Origin: Photobacterium sp. DA100
GTDB taxonomy: Bacteria; Pseudomonadota; Gammaproteobacteria; Enterobacterales; Vibrionaceae
NCBI RefSeq assembly: GCF_029223585.1
Contig: NZ_CP119423.1
Coordinates: 2,914,001-2,978,000, forward strand
Reading direction: 5' to 3'
Length of the DNA: 64,000 bases
Shown here: positions 34,021-43,962 of the stretch, piece after piece
Layout of the letters: each line of letters starts with the position of its first letter
How positions within the stretch are numbered: the stretch's first letter is position 1
Notes under the pieces: generated by a model
Databases searched by the model: none
What the model was told of the DNA's origin: nothing
Seen by the model: only the letters and a program-made list of their open reading frames with translations
Translations under genes and position numbers: made by a program

Positions 34021-36120
34021 TTATGAATTCCCAACTGCATTGACAATACGGATCTGCTTCTCATCAGGGACTTCCTGATAGGACAGCACACGCAATGAAG
34101 GAATTGTATTCTTGACAAATTTCGCAAGCGTCAGTCTCAATACCCCCGAGGTCAACAAGACTGCAGGTTCACCTTTCAGCTCTTGCTGCTGGGTGGCATC
34201 AATCAAGGAACGCTGCAGGCGTTCAGCCAGACCAGGTTCAATACCGGTCGACTCGCCGCCGGAAGACTGCATGGTTTGATGCAAGATTTGCTCCAACTCT
34301 GGCACCAGGGTGATAACTGGCAACTCCGGCTCTATACCATTGATTTCTTGGCAAATTAGTCGTTTCAAGCTAACCCGGACGGCCGCCGTCAAAATGTCAG
34401 GATCTTGACTCTTGGTGGAATATTCGGCCAGCGTCTGGACAATCGTCCGGATATCACGGATCGGAATGGCTTCATTGAGCAGGTTCTGCAGTACTTTGAC
34501 AATCACCCCCAGACTGAGCTGATCCGGCACCAAGCCCTCTACCAAGCGAGGAGCCGATTTACCCAGCAGGTCGAGGAGATTCTGGACTTCTTCGTAACCA
34601 ATCAACTGCGCCGCACGGTTGGTCAGAATTTGACTCAGGTGGGTGGCCAACACGGTTGCAGAATCGACCACGGTATAACCCAGCGCCTGGGCATGTTCGC
34701 GCTGCGACTCGTTTATCCATACCGCTTCGAGACCGAAGGCCGGATCCACCGAGCGCTCCCCGTCGACATTGCCAAACACCTGGCCTGGGTTAATGGCCAG
34801 CTCACGGTTAGGATGAATATTGGCCTCGCCGCAGGCAACGCCCATCAGGCTGATGCGATAGGTATTCGGCGGTAGCTCAAGGTTATCGCGAATATGGACG
34901 GCCGGGATCAAGAACCCGAAGTCCTGCGACAGTTTCTTCCTCACGCCCTTAACCCGCTCGAGCAGCTCTCCGCCCTGATCTTTGTCCACCATCGGAATGA
35001 GGCGGTAGCCGACTTCCAGCCCGATGACATCAATCGGTTTGACATCGTCCCACGACAACTCTTTAGGCAATTGCGGTGCCACCACATCGGTAGAGGCTTC
35101 CTGCTCTTGGATTTCTGCCGCTGCGCGCTGGGACTTGATCCGCCAATAGGCCACCCCGCCAATCAGCAACGCCAATAGCAAAAACGGAATATGCGGCATG
35201 CCCGGCACAATCCCCATGACAAACAGGATCCCGCCGGTGATGATCAACGCCTGCGGGTTGTTGAACATCTGGAAAATCATTTGCTGGCCCATGTCTTCGT
35301 CAGTATTTTGACGTGTCACCATCATGGCGGCACCGATGGACAGCAGCAGTGATGGGATTTGGGCAACCAGGCCATCACCGATGGTCAGCAAACTATAGAT
35401 TTCAATCGCCTCACCGAAACCCAGCCCATGCTGGCCCATACCGATGACCAGCCCGCCGATGATATTGATACAGAGGATCAGGATACCGGCAATGGCATCC
35501 CCCTTCACGAACTTGGAGGCACCGTCCATCGAGCCGTAGAAGTCCGCTTCCTTGGTCACTTCAAAACGGCGGGTACGGGCCTGCTCCTGATCAATCAAAC
35601 CGGCATTCAAGTCGGCATCAATCGCCATCTGCTTGCCGGGCAAGGCATCAAGGGTAAAGCGGGCACTCACCTCGGAAATACGCCCGGCACCTTTGGTCAC
35701 CACCATGAAGTTGATAATCATCAAGATCAGGAAGACCACCAAACCGACGGCATAGTTGCCGCCGATGACCACCGAACCAAAGGCATCAATCACCTGGCCG
35801 GCCGCATCCGGCCCTTCATGGCCATACAGCAAGACAACCCGGGTGGAGGCAACATTGAGTGCCAGGCGCAACAAGGTGGCGATCAGCAGAACGGTCGGGA
35901 ATGCGGCAAAATCCAGCGGACGGCGGGTATAGACAGTGACCAGCAACACCACCAGCGCCAGCGCAATGTTAAACGAGAATGCCATGTCCAGCAGCAACGG
36001 CGGCATCGGCAATATGACCATTGCCAGGGTTGCCAGTACCAAGACAGGCGCACCGATCGCAGGCATGCTCTGCAGGCGTGCTGGATTAAACTTATCGGCA
36101 AAGGGTAAAGATAGCTTCAT
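34021..36120 (-). CDS. flhA: Flagellar export gate protein FlhA
   Basis: Core of the flagellar type III export gate. It has 699 residues: eight N-terminal membrane segments in the first roughly 330 residues, the FHIPEP-family cytoplasmic loop (RFTLDALPGKQMAIDADLNAGLI), and a cytoplasmic domain of about 350 residues that binds export chaperones. A sigma54-type promoter lies about 230 bp upstream, with an inverted repeat between the two, so flhA appears to start its own transcript (flhA-flhF-flhG-fliA-che). Confidence 0.97.
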   Translation of the reverse strand: MKLSLPFADKFNPARLQSMPAIGAPVLVLATLAMVILPMPPLLLDMAFSFNIALALVVLLVTVYTRRPLDFAAFPTVLLIATLLRLALNVASTRVVLLYGHEGPDAAGQVIDAFGSVVIGGNYAVGLVVFLILMIINFMVVTKGAGRISEVSARFTLDALPGKQMAIDADLNAGLIDQEQARTRRFEVTKEADFYGSMDGASKFVKGDAIAGILILCINIIGGLVIGMGQHGLGFGEAIEIYSLLTIGDGLVAQIPSLLLSIGAAMMVTRQNTDEDMGQQMIFQMFNNPQALIITGGILFVMGIVPGMPHIPFLLLALLIGGVAYWRIKSQRAAAEIQEQEASTDVVAPQLPKELSWDDVKPIDVIGLEVGYRLIPMVDKDQGGELLERVKGVRKKLSQDFGFLIPAVHIRDNLELPPNTYRISLMGVACGEANIHPNRELAINPGQVFGNVDGERSVDPAFGLEAVWINESQREHAQALGYTVVDSATVLATHLSQILTNRAAQLIGYEEVQNLLDLLGKSAPRLVEGLVPDQLSLGVIVKVLQNLLNEAIPIRDIRTIVQTLAEYSTKSQDPDILTAAVRVSLKRLICQEINGIEPELPVITLVPELEQILHQTMQSSGGESTGIEPGLAERLQRSLIDATQQQELKGEPAVLLTSGVLRLTLAKFVKNTIPSLRVLSYQEVPDEKQIRIVNAVGNS

Positions 36121-36445
36121 GCAATATCTGTAATGGTTCTGTTCCCGCCAAACCGAAATGCCTTCAATAAACCGGTAACCATTACCGACAATACTGTATC
36201 GAGAGGGATCTGCGAGGAATAATTATTAGAATCTAAGTAATACCAAACTAAGTAAAATTCTGGATTATCCGCAATGAAGATCACTTAGTTTGGAATTTGT
36301 TATTGTACCGTTTTCGCCGCCAAACAAAAAGCGACCGACCGCAACTTAAAAGCAATTATCACGCCACTATTTTTGCCATATTTTTGACGCTATTGCTGGG
36401 ATTTTACAAGGGGGAGAAGATATACCTAACTTCTAGCCTGACAGA
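36121..36445. other. flhA leader / flhB-flhA intergenic region
   Basis: 325 bp without a gene. It holds the sigma54 site at 36351-36366 and an 11-bp inverted repeat, CCAAACTAAGT (36243-36253) / ACTTAGTTTGG (36283-36293), with a 29-nt spacer between the promoter and flhA. The inverted repeat could be an operator or an RNA structure in the leader. Confidence 0.6.
36351..36366 (-). promoter_or_regulatory. Sigma54 promoter upstream of flhA
   Basis: Minus-strand TGGCGTGATAATTGCT matches TGGCACGNNNNTTGCW with the exact GG-N10-GC spacing; two bases of the -24 element differ. Sigma54 plus FlrA or FlrC control of flhA is consistent with Vibrio flagellar hierarchy. Which activator is used cannot be seen here. 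Confidence 0.75.
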
Positions 36446-37576
36446 TTAATAACGGAACTCATTGGGTAGATCCGATGCTTCCTTGGATAAAGTCGGCTTG
36501 CGGCCCCGGCCTTTCTGGTATTGCTTGAGCTGGTAGATATATGCCAGCACCTGCGCCACCGCTGCAAACAGGCCGTCAGGGATCTGCTGCTCCAGCTCGG
36601 TAGTGTGATAAAGTGCCCTGGCAAGTGGCGGGGCCGGGACAATTTCAATCTCGTGCTCGTTGGCAATCTCCCGGATTTTCAATGCCAAAAAGTCGGTCCC
36701 TTTGGCCACGACCACCGGCGCCGAGTCTATCTTGGAGTCATAGCGCAGTGCCACCGAAAAGTGCTCGGGGTTAGTGATCACCACATCGGCCTGCGGAACA
36801 TCCGCCATCATCCGTCGCTGTGCCATCTCGCGCTGGAGCATACGGATCCGCCCCTTCACTTCCGGTTTACCTTCCGAGTCCTTGAACTCATCCTTCACTT
36901 CCTGCTTGGTCATCTTGAGCTGCTCGTTGTGCTGCCAGATCTGGAAAGGAATATCGATAGCCACCACGACCAGCAGTGAGCAGCTGATCAGCAAGATAAA
37001 GTTGAGCAAGATATCGAGCGCATGGGTGATATTCTGCGGATACATCTCGCGGCTGAGCTGGTAAAAGTCGGTCAGGCTGGCCTTAAGCAGGAAAAAGGCA
37101 ACCCCGACCACCAGCAAGACCTTGAGGATAGACTTGATCAGCTCGACCAGGCTCTGCTTGCCGACCATCCGCTTGAAGCCGTTGATCGGGTTGAGCTTGG
37201 ATAGCTTCGGAGCCGCCGCCTGCGACGAGAAGCGGATCCCGCCAAGGCCCGTCGCGCCAATAAACGCGGCCACATAGACAAACAACAGGAAGGTAAACAG
37301 CGGAAACAGCACATTGCCGACCGCCACCACAACCAGGTTGAGCAGCTGGGATAGGTCAAAGACTTCATCACGGGTCAGGCTAAACAGCCGGGTCATGACC
37401 TCGCCGAGGCCACGGCCAATCGCCTCGCCGAACCACATCAGCCCCACCGCACCGGCGACCAGCACAGCGATCGATGCCAGCTCCCTCGAACGGGGAACCT
37501 GTCCTTTTTCGCGGGCCTGCTCCCGCCTTCGGGGCGTGGCCTCTTCGGTTCTTTCTTGTCCGTCAGACTCAGCCAT
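36446..37576 (-). CDS. flhB: Flagellar export switch protein FlhB
   Basis: Export-gate protein that switches substrate specificity from hook to filament by self-cleavage. It has 376 residues from the ATG at 37576, whose A is shared with the fliR TGA stop; a TTG two codons earlier is less likely. It starts MAESDGQERTEEATPRRREQ and has four membrane segments. The autocleavage motif NPEH (in VVITNPEHFSVAL) is at about residues 266-269. Confidence 0.96.
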   Translation of the reverse strand: MAESDGQERTEEATPRRREQAREKGQVPRSRELASIAVLVAGAVGLMWFGEAIGRGLGEVMTRLFSLTRDEVFDLSQLLNLVVVAVGNVLFPLFTFLLFVYVAAFIGATGLGGIRFSSQAAAPKLSKLNPINGFKRMVGKQSLVELIKSILKVLLVVGVAFFLLKASLTDFYQLSREMYPQNITHALDILLNFILLISCSLLVVVAIDIPFQIWQHNEQLKMTKQEVKDEFKDSEGKPEVKGRIRMLQREMAQRRMMADVPQADVVITNPEHFSVALRYDSKIDSAPVVVAKGTDFLALKIREIANEHEIEIVPAPPLARALYHTTELEQQIPDGLFAAVAQVLAYIYQLKQYQKGRGRKPTLSKEASDLPNEFRY

Positions 37577-38361
37577 CAGCAATCCAACCGAATTAAACTA
37601 CACACTTGCTCGACACCGACCTGCCAAATGGCCTCGTAGTGCGGCAATATCCCACCAATCAAAAACCAACTGATCACAAAGCCCAGCACCAGCGCAAAGG
37701 AAAAACCCAGGGCAAAAATATTCAGCTGCGGCGCGGCACGGGTCATCACACCAAACGACATATTGACCACCAGCAGGGCCACCACACCGGCAATCGCCAT
37801 GGTCAGGGCAAACTTGAACATATGGCCAAACCACTGCGCCAGCTGGTAATAATCCCCGGCTTCGAGCATCGACTCGCCAACAGGCAGGGTATGAAAACTC
37901 ATTGCCACCAGTTTGAGCATCATCAGATGGCCATCGGTGGCCAGGAAGATCATCACCACCAGGAACATATAGAACTGGCCCAGTACCGGGGTATTTTGCC
38001 CGTTGGAAGGGTCAACCATGGAGGCAAAGCCCAAGCTCGACTGCATCCCCAAGATCTGCCCCAGCAAGATAAAGGTCTGGGTCACAAAGGTGGTGACCGT
38101 TCCCATCGCCACCCCTATCACCACCTGCTGGCCGGTTGTGATAAACCCCTGCAGCGACAGCAGCGGAATGTCGACCGGGGCCACCGGCAAGACCGGCAAC
38201 AATGCAAAGGTGAACAGCAGCGAAACATACAGCCGGATTTTCGGTGCCACATAACGGGCGCCGAAAAACGTCATCACCATCAGCATGGCCGAGATCCGTG
38301 TCAGCGGCCAGAAAACGGTCGCCAGCCAGTCCAGTATCAGCGGTGCAGAATAATTGAGCAT
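37576..38361 (-). CDS. fliR: Flagellar export protein FliR
   Basis: Export-gate membrane protein that co-assembles with FliP and FliQ. It has 261 residues and six hydrophobic segments, with the family sequence LGFASMVDPSNGQNTPVLGQFY. Its start and stop both overlap the neighbouring genes (fliQ TGA/ATG and flhB TGA/ATG). Confidence 0.95.
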   Translation of the reverse strand: MLNYSAPLILDWLATVFWPLTRISAMLMVMTFFGARYVAPKIRLYVSLLFTFALLPVLPVAPVDIPLLSLQGFITTGQQVVIGVAMGTVTTFVTQTFILLGQILGMQSSLGFASMVDPSNGQNTPVLGQFYMFLVVMIFLATDGHLMMLKLVAMSFHTLPVGESMLEAGDYYQLAQWFGHMFKFALTMAIAGVVALLVVNMSFGVMTRAAPQLNIFALGFSFALVLGFVISWFLIGGILPHYEAIWQVGVEQVCSLIRLDC

Positions 38362-38630
38362 CAGTGCAACAGCCGCGGGATGTATTCAATCATCTGGTGG
38401 AAGTAGTCCATCAGCATCTGGGTCATCATGTGGCCGAAAAACATCAGCGCCAGCAAGGTGACAATCAGCCTCGGCAAGAAGCTCAGCGTCTGCTCGTTTA
38501 TCGAGGTCGCCGCCTGGAAAATGGCCACCACCAGGCCGATCAGCAGCCCCGGCACCACGATGGCACTGACCATCAGCAGTACCATGTAGAGTGCATCCTG
38601 GAAGATTTCGACAAAAAACTCCGGCGTCAC
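38361..38630 (-). CDS. fliQ: Flagellar export protein FliQ
   Basis: 89-residue export-gate protein with two membrane segments ([23 protein letters not shown] and [19 protein letters not shown]) joined by the conserved [14 protein letters not shown]. It overlaps fliP by 4 bp and fliR by 1 bp. Confidence 0.96.
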   Translation of the reverse strand: MTPEFFVEIFQDALYMVLLMVSAIVVPGLLIGLVVAIFQAATSINEQTLSFLPRLIVTLLALMFFGHMMTQMLMDYFHQMIEYIPRLLH

Positions 38631-39460
38631 GTGCCAAAACTCCCCGCCAACGTTGATAGGATCAAGTTCCAGCCATCCACCAACACGAACAGCATCAGCT
38701 TGAACGGCAACGAGACTATCATCGGCGAGAGCATCATCATACCCATCGCCATCAGCACCGATGCGACCACCAAATCAATGATCAGGAACGGCAAAAACAG
38801 CATGAAGCCGATTTGGAACGCGGTTTTCAGCTCGGAGGTGACGAAGGCCGGGATCAACACGGTCATCGGCACGTCCTGCGGATCGGTCGCATTGGAGCCT
38901 GACATTTCGACGAAAGTTTCGAGATCTTTGACCCGAGTCTGCTTGAGCATGAACTGGCGCAACGGCTCTTGTGCCGCTTCCAAGGCCTGGGCGGCACTCA
39001 TCTGCTCGTTGATATAGGGCTGAACCGCATCGGTATTGATTTTATCCAATACCGGTGACATCACGAAAAAAGTCAGGAACATGGCAATACCGATGATCAC
39101 CTGGTTAGACGGGGTCTGCTGCAGCCCCATCGCCTGGCGCAAGATCGACATCACCACCACGATCCGGGTAAACGAGGTCATCAGGATCACGATGGCCGGC
39201 AAGAACCCCAGTGCGGTCATCAGAGCAAGGATCTGCAGGGTAACCGAATAGTCCTCGCTGCCGTCAGGGTTCACCGTAACCGAAAAGGCAGGAATACCGC
39301 TGCCGCCACCTTGGGTCAACGACATCTGCGTCGAGCCGGCTTCGCCTTGCATCTCGCTCAGGGTCATGCCCGGCTGGACCGCCGTTTCAGCCGCAGCAGG
39401 AAAAACCAACAACAGCGAAAAAGCCGCCAATAAGGCGGCAATGAAATTAGTTCTTATCAT
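38627..39460 (-). CDS. fliP: Flagellar export protein FliP
   Basis: 277 residues. The signal peptide ([19 protein letters not shown]) and the family sequences [41 protein letters not shown] and [25 protein letters not shown] mark the core export-pore subunit, which assembles with FliQ and FliR. It overlaps the fliO end by 14 bp. Confidence 0.97.
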   Translation of the reverse strand: MIRTNFIAALLAAFSLLLVFPAAAETAVQPGMTLSEMQGEAGSTQMSLTQGGGSGIPAFSVTVNPDGSEDYSVTLQILALMTALGFLPAIVILMTSFTRIVVVMSILRQAMGLQQTPSNQVIIGIAMFLTFFVMSPVLDKINTDAVQPYINEQMSAAQALEAAQEPLRQFMLKQTRVKDLETFVEMSGSNATDPQDVPMTVLIPAFVTSELKTAFQIGFMLFLPFLIIDLVVASVLMAMGMMMLSPMIVSLPFKLMLFVLVDGWNLILSTLAGSFGT

Positions 39461-39782
39461 TTTTTCTCAACAGCTTTCCCAGCTGGCTGGCAAACTCGGC
39501 ACCGTCCTGGCCCGTCTCGGCGACGATGGGCGAGTCCAGCTTGCCAAGCAGTGAAATATTATGCTGTGTCACCCCGACCAGCATCTGCTCTTCACCCACC
39601 TGCAGCAGCACGATGCGCTCGCGCTGGCCGACCGGCAGCTGGCGCAGAATACGAATGGCGCTATCGCCGCCCTGCAGGCCCGGCAACTTCATTCTCTTCA
39701 TCAGCCATGCCAACAAGACAATCACGGCCACAACCAGCATCAGGGACGCAAGGGTGGTGGCTAAATTCAGTTCTGGTGCCAT
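39447..39782 (-). CDS. fliO: Flagellar export assembly protein FliO
   Basis: 111 residues with one membrane segment ([20 protein letters not shown]) and a small cytoplasmic domain ([31 protein letters not shown]) typical of FliO, which helps FliP assemble. It starts 2 bp after the fliN stop and overlaps fliP. Confidence 0.93.
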   Translation of the reverse strand: MAPELNLATTLASLMLVVAVIVLLAWLMKRMKLPGLQGGDSAIRILRQLPVGQRERIVLLQVGEEQMLVGVTQHNISLLGKLDSPIVAETGQDGAEFASQLGKLLRKNDKN

Positions 39783-39784
39783 GA

Positions 39785-40177
39785 TTAACGTAACTTCTTA
39801 ATGCGCTCTGTCTGGCTGATCACATCAGTCAGGCGGATACCAAACTTATCATTGACCACCACCACTTCACCGTGGGCGATCAGCGTACCGTTCACCATGA
39901 CATCCAGAGACTCACCGGCAACGCGATCGAGTTCAACCACTGAGCCCTGGTTAAGCTGCAGCAGGTTCCGGATACTTATCTGGGTCCGGCCGACCTCCAT
40001 TGAGATAGTTACCGGAATATCCAGAATGGTGTCGAGCTTGCGGCGCTCATCGTCGCCAATCGGCGCAGATTCATCGGTCAGCTCTTCCAGCGGCGCTGGC
40101 TGCACCCCTTCGTCACTGGCCTGCTCAGCAAGTGCCGCCGCCCAATCGTCGGCAATTTGTTGATCATTATTAGACAT
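39785..40177 (-). CDS. fliN: Flagellar motor switch protein FliN
   Basis: 130-residue C-ring component. The C-terminal SpoA domain (ILDIPVTISMEVGRTQISIRNLLQLNQGSVVELDRVAGESLDVMVNG) follows an acidic N-terminal extension. It is encoded between fliM and fliO in the standard order. Confidence 0.97.
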   Translation of the reverse strand: MSNNDQQIADDWAAALAEQASDEGVQPAPLEELTDESAPIGDDERRKLDTILDIPVTISMEVGRTQISIRNLLQLNQGSVVELDRVAGESLDVMVNGTLIAHGEVVVVNDKFGIRLTDVISQTERIKKLR

Positions 40178-40203
40178 GTTTTGTACCTATTCGGATCTCG
40201 TCC

Positions 40204-41256
40204 TTAATTGTCTGTATCGTCACTGTGGAGGTTCAACAGTGCCGAGCCTAATTCATCGCGATCGAGGAACGCCAAATCGCTTTTCACCATATCCGGACGC
40301 TTCAACTTATCGGTGATCTTGAGCGCGACATTTTCCCCGGCCTTACCCATCTTGGCGCGGTATGTCGGCAGATCTTCGACAAAAACCGTCGCCGCCTCCG
40401 GCATATCAATCGGGATCACATCCCCCGGCTGGAGCTCCATCAAGTCACGCAGTGTCAGGTCAACATCCAGCAGCTTGGCCCGGAGGTTCACCGGCACATC
40501 CATTATTTCGTCACGCAGCGCCTTGCTCCAGCGCACATCGGTATCCATCTTGTCACTCTGGACACCGGCATCGAGCAACTCACGGATCGGCTCTACCATG
40601 GAGTACGGCATGACCACATGGAAATCTCCGCCACCACCGTCAACTTCGATATGGAACGAGCTGACCACGATCACCTCGGTCGGGCTGACGATATTGGCCA
40701 TGGTCGGGTTCACTTCCGAGTCGAGGTATTCGAACTCGACGCCCATCACCGGTGACCAAGCCTCGCGGTAGTCTTCAAATACCAGCTTGAGCAGCATCTG
40801 CACAATGCGGCGCTCGGTCGGAGTGAACTCCCGCCCTTCGATCTTGGCGTGGAAACGGCCGTCACCACCGAAGAAGTTCTCCACCAGAATGAAGACCAGG
40901 CGAGCCTCCATGGTGATCAAGGCCGTCCCCTTGAGTGGACGGAAACGCACCATGTTCAAGCTGGTCGGGACATACAGGGTATTCTGATACTCGCCAAACT
41001 TGAGCATCTGTACCCCGTTGATGGAGACCTCGGCGGTTTTTCGCAACATATTAAACAAGCTGATCCGCATATGGCGGGCAAAGCGCTCGTTAATCAGCTC
41101 CAGTGTGGGCATCCGCCCACGGACTATTCTGTCTTGTGATGAAAAATCAAAGGTAATCACGCCAGTTTCATTCTGGCCACCGTCATCATCATCATCGACA
41201 TCGTCGACGCCGTGTAATAGCGCGTCAATTTCGTCCTGGGTTAATAAGTCACTCAC
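40204..41256 (-). CDS. fliM: Flagellar motor switch protein FliM
   Basis: 350-residue C-ring protein that receives CheY-P. The N-terminal CheY-binding peptide (LLTQDEIDALLHG, residues 4-16) is followed by an acidic linker, a CheC-like middle domain (including IKFGEYQNTLYVPTSLNMVR-type and GGDGRFHAKIEGREFTPTERR sequences) and a C-terminal SpoA domain. Confidence 0.97.
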   Translation of the reverse strand: MSDLLTQDEIDALLHGVDDVDDDDDGGQNETGVITFDFSSQDRIVRGRMPTLELINERFARHMRISLFNMLRKTAEVSINGVQMLKFGEYQNTLYVPTSLNMVRFRPLKGTALITMEARLVFILVENFFGGDGRFHAKIEGREFTPTERRIVQMLLKLVFEDYREAWSPVMGVEFEYLDSEVNPTMANIVSPTEVIVVSSFHIEVDGGGGDFHVVMPYSMVEPIRELLDAGVQSDKMDTDVRWSKALRDEIMDVPVNLRAKLLDVDLTLRDLMELQPGDVIPIDMPEAATVFVEDLPTYRAKMGKAGENVALKITDKLKRPDMVKSDLAFLDRDELGSALLNLHSDDTDN

Positions 41257-41263
41257 ATAAAAC

Positions 41264-41758
41264 CTATTGCATTACAAAACCAGTAAATAGAACCCGCTCA
41301 ACCGCCTGGCGACCGGATACCTTAACCAGAGCATCTTGGACTGCCGCCAGCGACTGGCCGCGTAAATCCAGCCTCCCTGTCGGCGTTCTCAATTGCTCGA
41401 CCGTTGCAGCACCAAAGGTCTGCAACAGCGTACTTTCTATCAGCGGAATATGCTGGCGGGCAATCGCCTCGTTGCGATCCCCCCTGACCATCAGCTGTAC
41501 CTTAACCTGCACCAGCCGGTCACGGGCATCGCCGGTCACGTTGAAGATAAAAGGCTGGGGAAGAATGACATAGTATGCGGATTCCACCGCGGCCGGTGCC
41601 GCAGAGGACGCCGAGCCAGACTGAGCCGTTTCCGGTTCAGGCGACGAACTGCCAAAGAAAAACCACGCTCCTGCCCCTGCACCACCAAGCAGAACAACAG
41701 CCAGTACGGCAATGATTATCAGCTTCTTCTTACCGCCGGCTTGTGCTTCATCTGCCAT
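41264..41758 (-). CDS. fliL: Flagellar basal-body protein FliL
   Basis: 164-residue single-span inner-membrane protein that supports stator function. Membrane segment KKLIIIAVLAVVLLGGAGAGAWFFFG (about residues 10-35), a Ser/Pro/Glu linker, and a periplasmic FliL domain (YYVILPQPFIFNVTGDARDRLVQVKVQLMVRG). It starts the fliLMNOPQR-flhB block 7 bp before fliM. Confidence 0.96.
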   Translation of the reverse strand: MADEAQAGGKKKLIIIAVLAVVLLGGAGAGAWFFFGSSSPEPETAQSGSASSAAPAAVESAYYVILPQPFIFNVTGDARDRLVQVKVQLMVRGDRNEAIARQHIPLIESTLLQTFGAATVEQLRTPTGRLDLRGQSLAAVQDALVKVSGRQAVERVLFTGFVMQ

Positions 41759-41806
41759 CTTTGAATCATCCTTTGCTATTAATTTTTTCCAGTGCCAGTT
41801 TACCCG

Positions 41807-43381
41807 TTAGGCATAATAATCAACACCTTCTTTTGGTGCTGCCATCCATAAATCTGCTGCATGGCCTGGCGTACCGTTGCCCGGTACCATCTCATGACCT
41901 GCCACCTGGCCATTACCCTGCTGGCCATGCGGGTGCTGCTGCCCCGGCTGGCTGTTATGTTGCGGCGAGCGACTGCTGTCTTGCTGGACCGTGCTCTGAG
42001 CTAACTGGAGCCCCTGCTGCTGCAGCAGTTCACGCAATCGCGGCATGGCTTGTTCGACCAGATCTCTAGACTGCTGGTTGGCGACCGTGATCTGTACCGA
42101 TGCCTGATCGTTGTTCATCGATAGTTTGATCTGCAGTTTGCCAAGCTCGGGCGGATCAAGCCGGATATCGACATGCTTGAGGTTCTTCGACATCATCATC
42201 TGAACCCGGTCAGCCAGCTGCTCCCCGGCCTGCTCTTTGCTAAGCAGCATCGGGGGCTGGGCACTCGGCTTTTCCCCCTCGGCGGTCAGCAAGGTTGCTG
42301 TTGCCGTCCGAAGGGCATGCGGCCCATGGAGCTCTGCCGGGTTAGTCCCGGCACCATCATCGCCCTTGGCGCCCAAGGCCTCATCGAGCGAAGCGCCAGC
42401 CAAAACTCCGGCCCCCGCTTTTAGCCCCTGCGTACTTTTCGCCGACATGACGGGAGAAGACCCTTCCAAGGCGGCTGATTGACTGTTCGCTGTTGACTGG
42501 AGGACACCATTTGCCGTTACGCCTGACGACAGTGGCGATGCTCCCTGGTTGTTCTTGAGCTCGGCCAGCTCGCTGCCGGACAAGGTCATGCCCGCTAACA
42601 CCGCCTTACCGGCCGGCTCGCTTTTGGCCGGCTTTGCTTCGCCGTTGGCTAATGCGTCCTTGGCCGACATCTCCTTTGCCGCTTGCGCTTCTTGAGTAAC
42701 AGACACTCCCGCTTTGCTTACCTCATCAGAGAGCTTGGCTTTGCCATCAGCCTCAACGGCGCTGCATGTTGCCATAACTCCGGGCGGCAACACTTTGCCC
42801 TCCTCCCCGGTTGCGACTTGTTTACCGTCAGCGGCCTGAGCGTGCCCGACACCGGACGCACCGGCCAGTTGGCTATGCGATGCCGACAAGCGCTGAAGCA
42901 GCTCTTCGCCTTCGCTCATTGATGCCTTGGTGCTATCAGGGGCGGCTACCTGCGGCTGGGCTACCTGCGCCGAACTCGCTGCAATAATGGCGATATCGCC
43001 ATCCGGTGCCGTACCGGATACTTCCGGCTTTTCTTTTTTGCCTGTAGTACCTGAGCCAGCCAGTTCTTCAGCCACCTCACCCTGAACGAGTTCTGTGTTT
43101 TCAATATCCTGCAGAGCTATTTCGCTACTTTGCCCAGCAACAGCAGCAGAGTCCGGGGCAACGTTTTTTCCGCTATTCTCTTTACCTTCAGCCACAGAGA
43201 CCGTGCGGCGCGAGGACAGCCCATTGCCCGTGTCATTGCCGATCGCCCCCTGCAGGGTTTCAGTAAAGCCCGTTGCCGAACTTGACTGGGCAGCTTGCTC
43301 TTTCGACTGGCTATCCGTTGCCGACGGGCGCTTTGCCGTTGCCGAAGAGGGATCCGCCGCGAGTAATTGAGATAGAAACAT
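41807..43381 (-). CDS. fliK: Flagellar hook-length control protein FliK
   Basis: 524 residues. The long variable N-terminal part, rich in Ala/Ser/Gly/Gln, acts as the molecular ruler. The conserved C-terminal domain (ADRVQMMMSKNLKHVDIRLDPPELGKLQIKLSMNNDQASVQITVANQQSRDLVEQAMPRLRELL, about residues 390-455) interacts with FlhB. A Gln/His-rich tail follows. It is encoded between fliJ and fliL, its usual place. Confidence 0.94.
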   Translation of the reverse strand: MFLSQLLAADPSSATAKRPSATDSQSKEQAAQSSSATGFTETLQGAIGNDTGNGLSSRRTVSVAEGKENSGKNVAPDSAAVAGQSSEIALQDIENTELVQGEVAEELAGSGTTGKKEKPEVSGTAPDGDIAIIAASSAQVAQPQVAAPDSTKASMSEGEELLQRLSASHSQLAGASGVGHAQAADGKQVATGEEGKVLPPGVMATCSAVEADGKAKLSDEVSKAGVSVTQEAQAAKEMSAKDALANGEAKPAKSEPAGKAVLAGMTLSGSELAELKNNQGASPLSSGVTANGVLQSTANSQSAALEGSSPVMSAKSTQGLKAGAGVLAGASLDEALGAKGDDGAGTNPAELHGPHALRTATATLLTAEGEKPSAQPPMLLSKEQAGEQLADRVQMMMSKNLKHVDIRLDPPELGKLQIKLSMNNDQASVQITVANQQSRDLVEQAMPRLRELLQQQGLQLAQSTVQQDSSRSPQHNSQPGQQHPHGQQGNGQVAGHEMVPGNGTPGHAADLWMAAPKEGVDYYA

Positions 43382-43471
43382 AATGGTGTTCGCGCTTTGA
43401 CTGTGGCCTATGGTTTAAACAGATGCAAAAACTAAGCCAATAGGCTTTGGCGACGACTCACAGAGCCGCCA

Positions 43472-43921
43472 TTAACGGGTCATCGAGCGGCGGGCGTATT
43501 GCATAGTGGCAAACTCATCCATCATCTTCTGCTCTTGCTTATCCAGCAAGCGCTGCCGCTCTTCCTGCTTCTTCTCGATCAACCACTCTATCGAGCGCCG
43601 CTGCTTGCGCATCTCCTGCCAGTGCTGGCTGCACTGCTCGACCTGCTGGTCGAAATGGGCGCCCGCGCTCTTTTGCTTGACCAGGGTTTCATCCAGCTGG
43701 TTTAAAAATTTCTGCAGGTGGCTATAGGCACTGGCCGTGAGACCCTGCTGGCCGCGCTCGGATAATTGGCGGCAGTAATCCAAACGGTACTGTTCAATTT
43801 GCTGCAGCTGCTGGAGGTAATTTTCACGCTCGATACGGGCTTGGTTCAGCGCCAGCGACGCCTTGTGCTCCGCATCGGCGGCCTGGGTCAAAATCAGATC
43901 GAGTGCACTATCGGCCGCCAT
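43472..43921 (-). CDS. fliJ: Flagellar export chaperone FliJ
   Basis: 149-residue, almost entirely helical coiled-coil protein that fits into the FliI ring and couples export to the proton motive force. It starts MAADSALDLILTQAADAEHKASLALNQ. Sequence conservation is low in this family, so the call rests on size, coiled-coil character and the position between fliI and fliK. Confidence 0.92.
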   Translation of the reverse strand: MAADSALDLILTQAADAEHKASLALNQARIERENYLQQLQQIEQYRLDYCRQLSERGQQGLTASAYSHLQKFLNQLDETLVKQKSAGAHFDQQVEQCSQHWQEMRKQRRSIEWLIEKKQEERQRLLDKQEQKMMDEFATMQYARRSMTR

Positions 43922-43962
43922 TACCGCCTCCCGGTATATCCATCAACACGCTATTACCCCTG

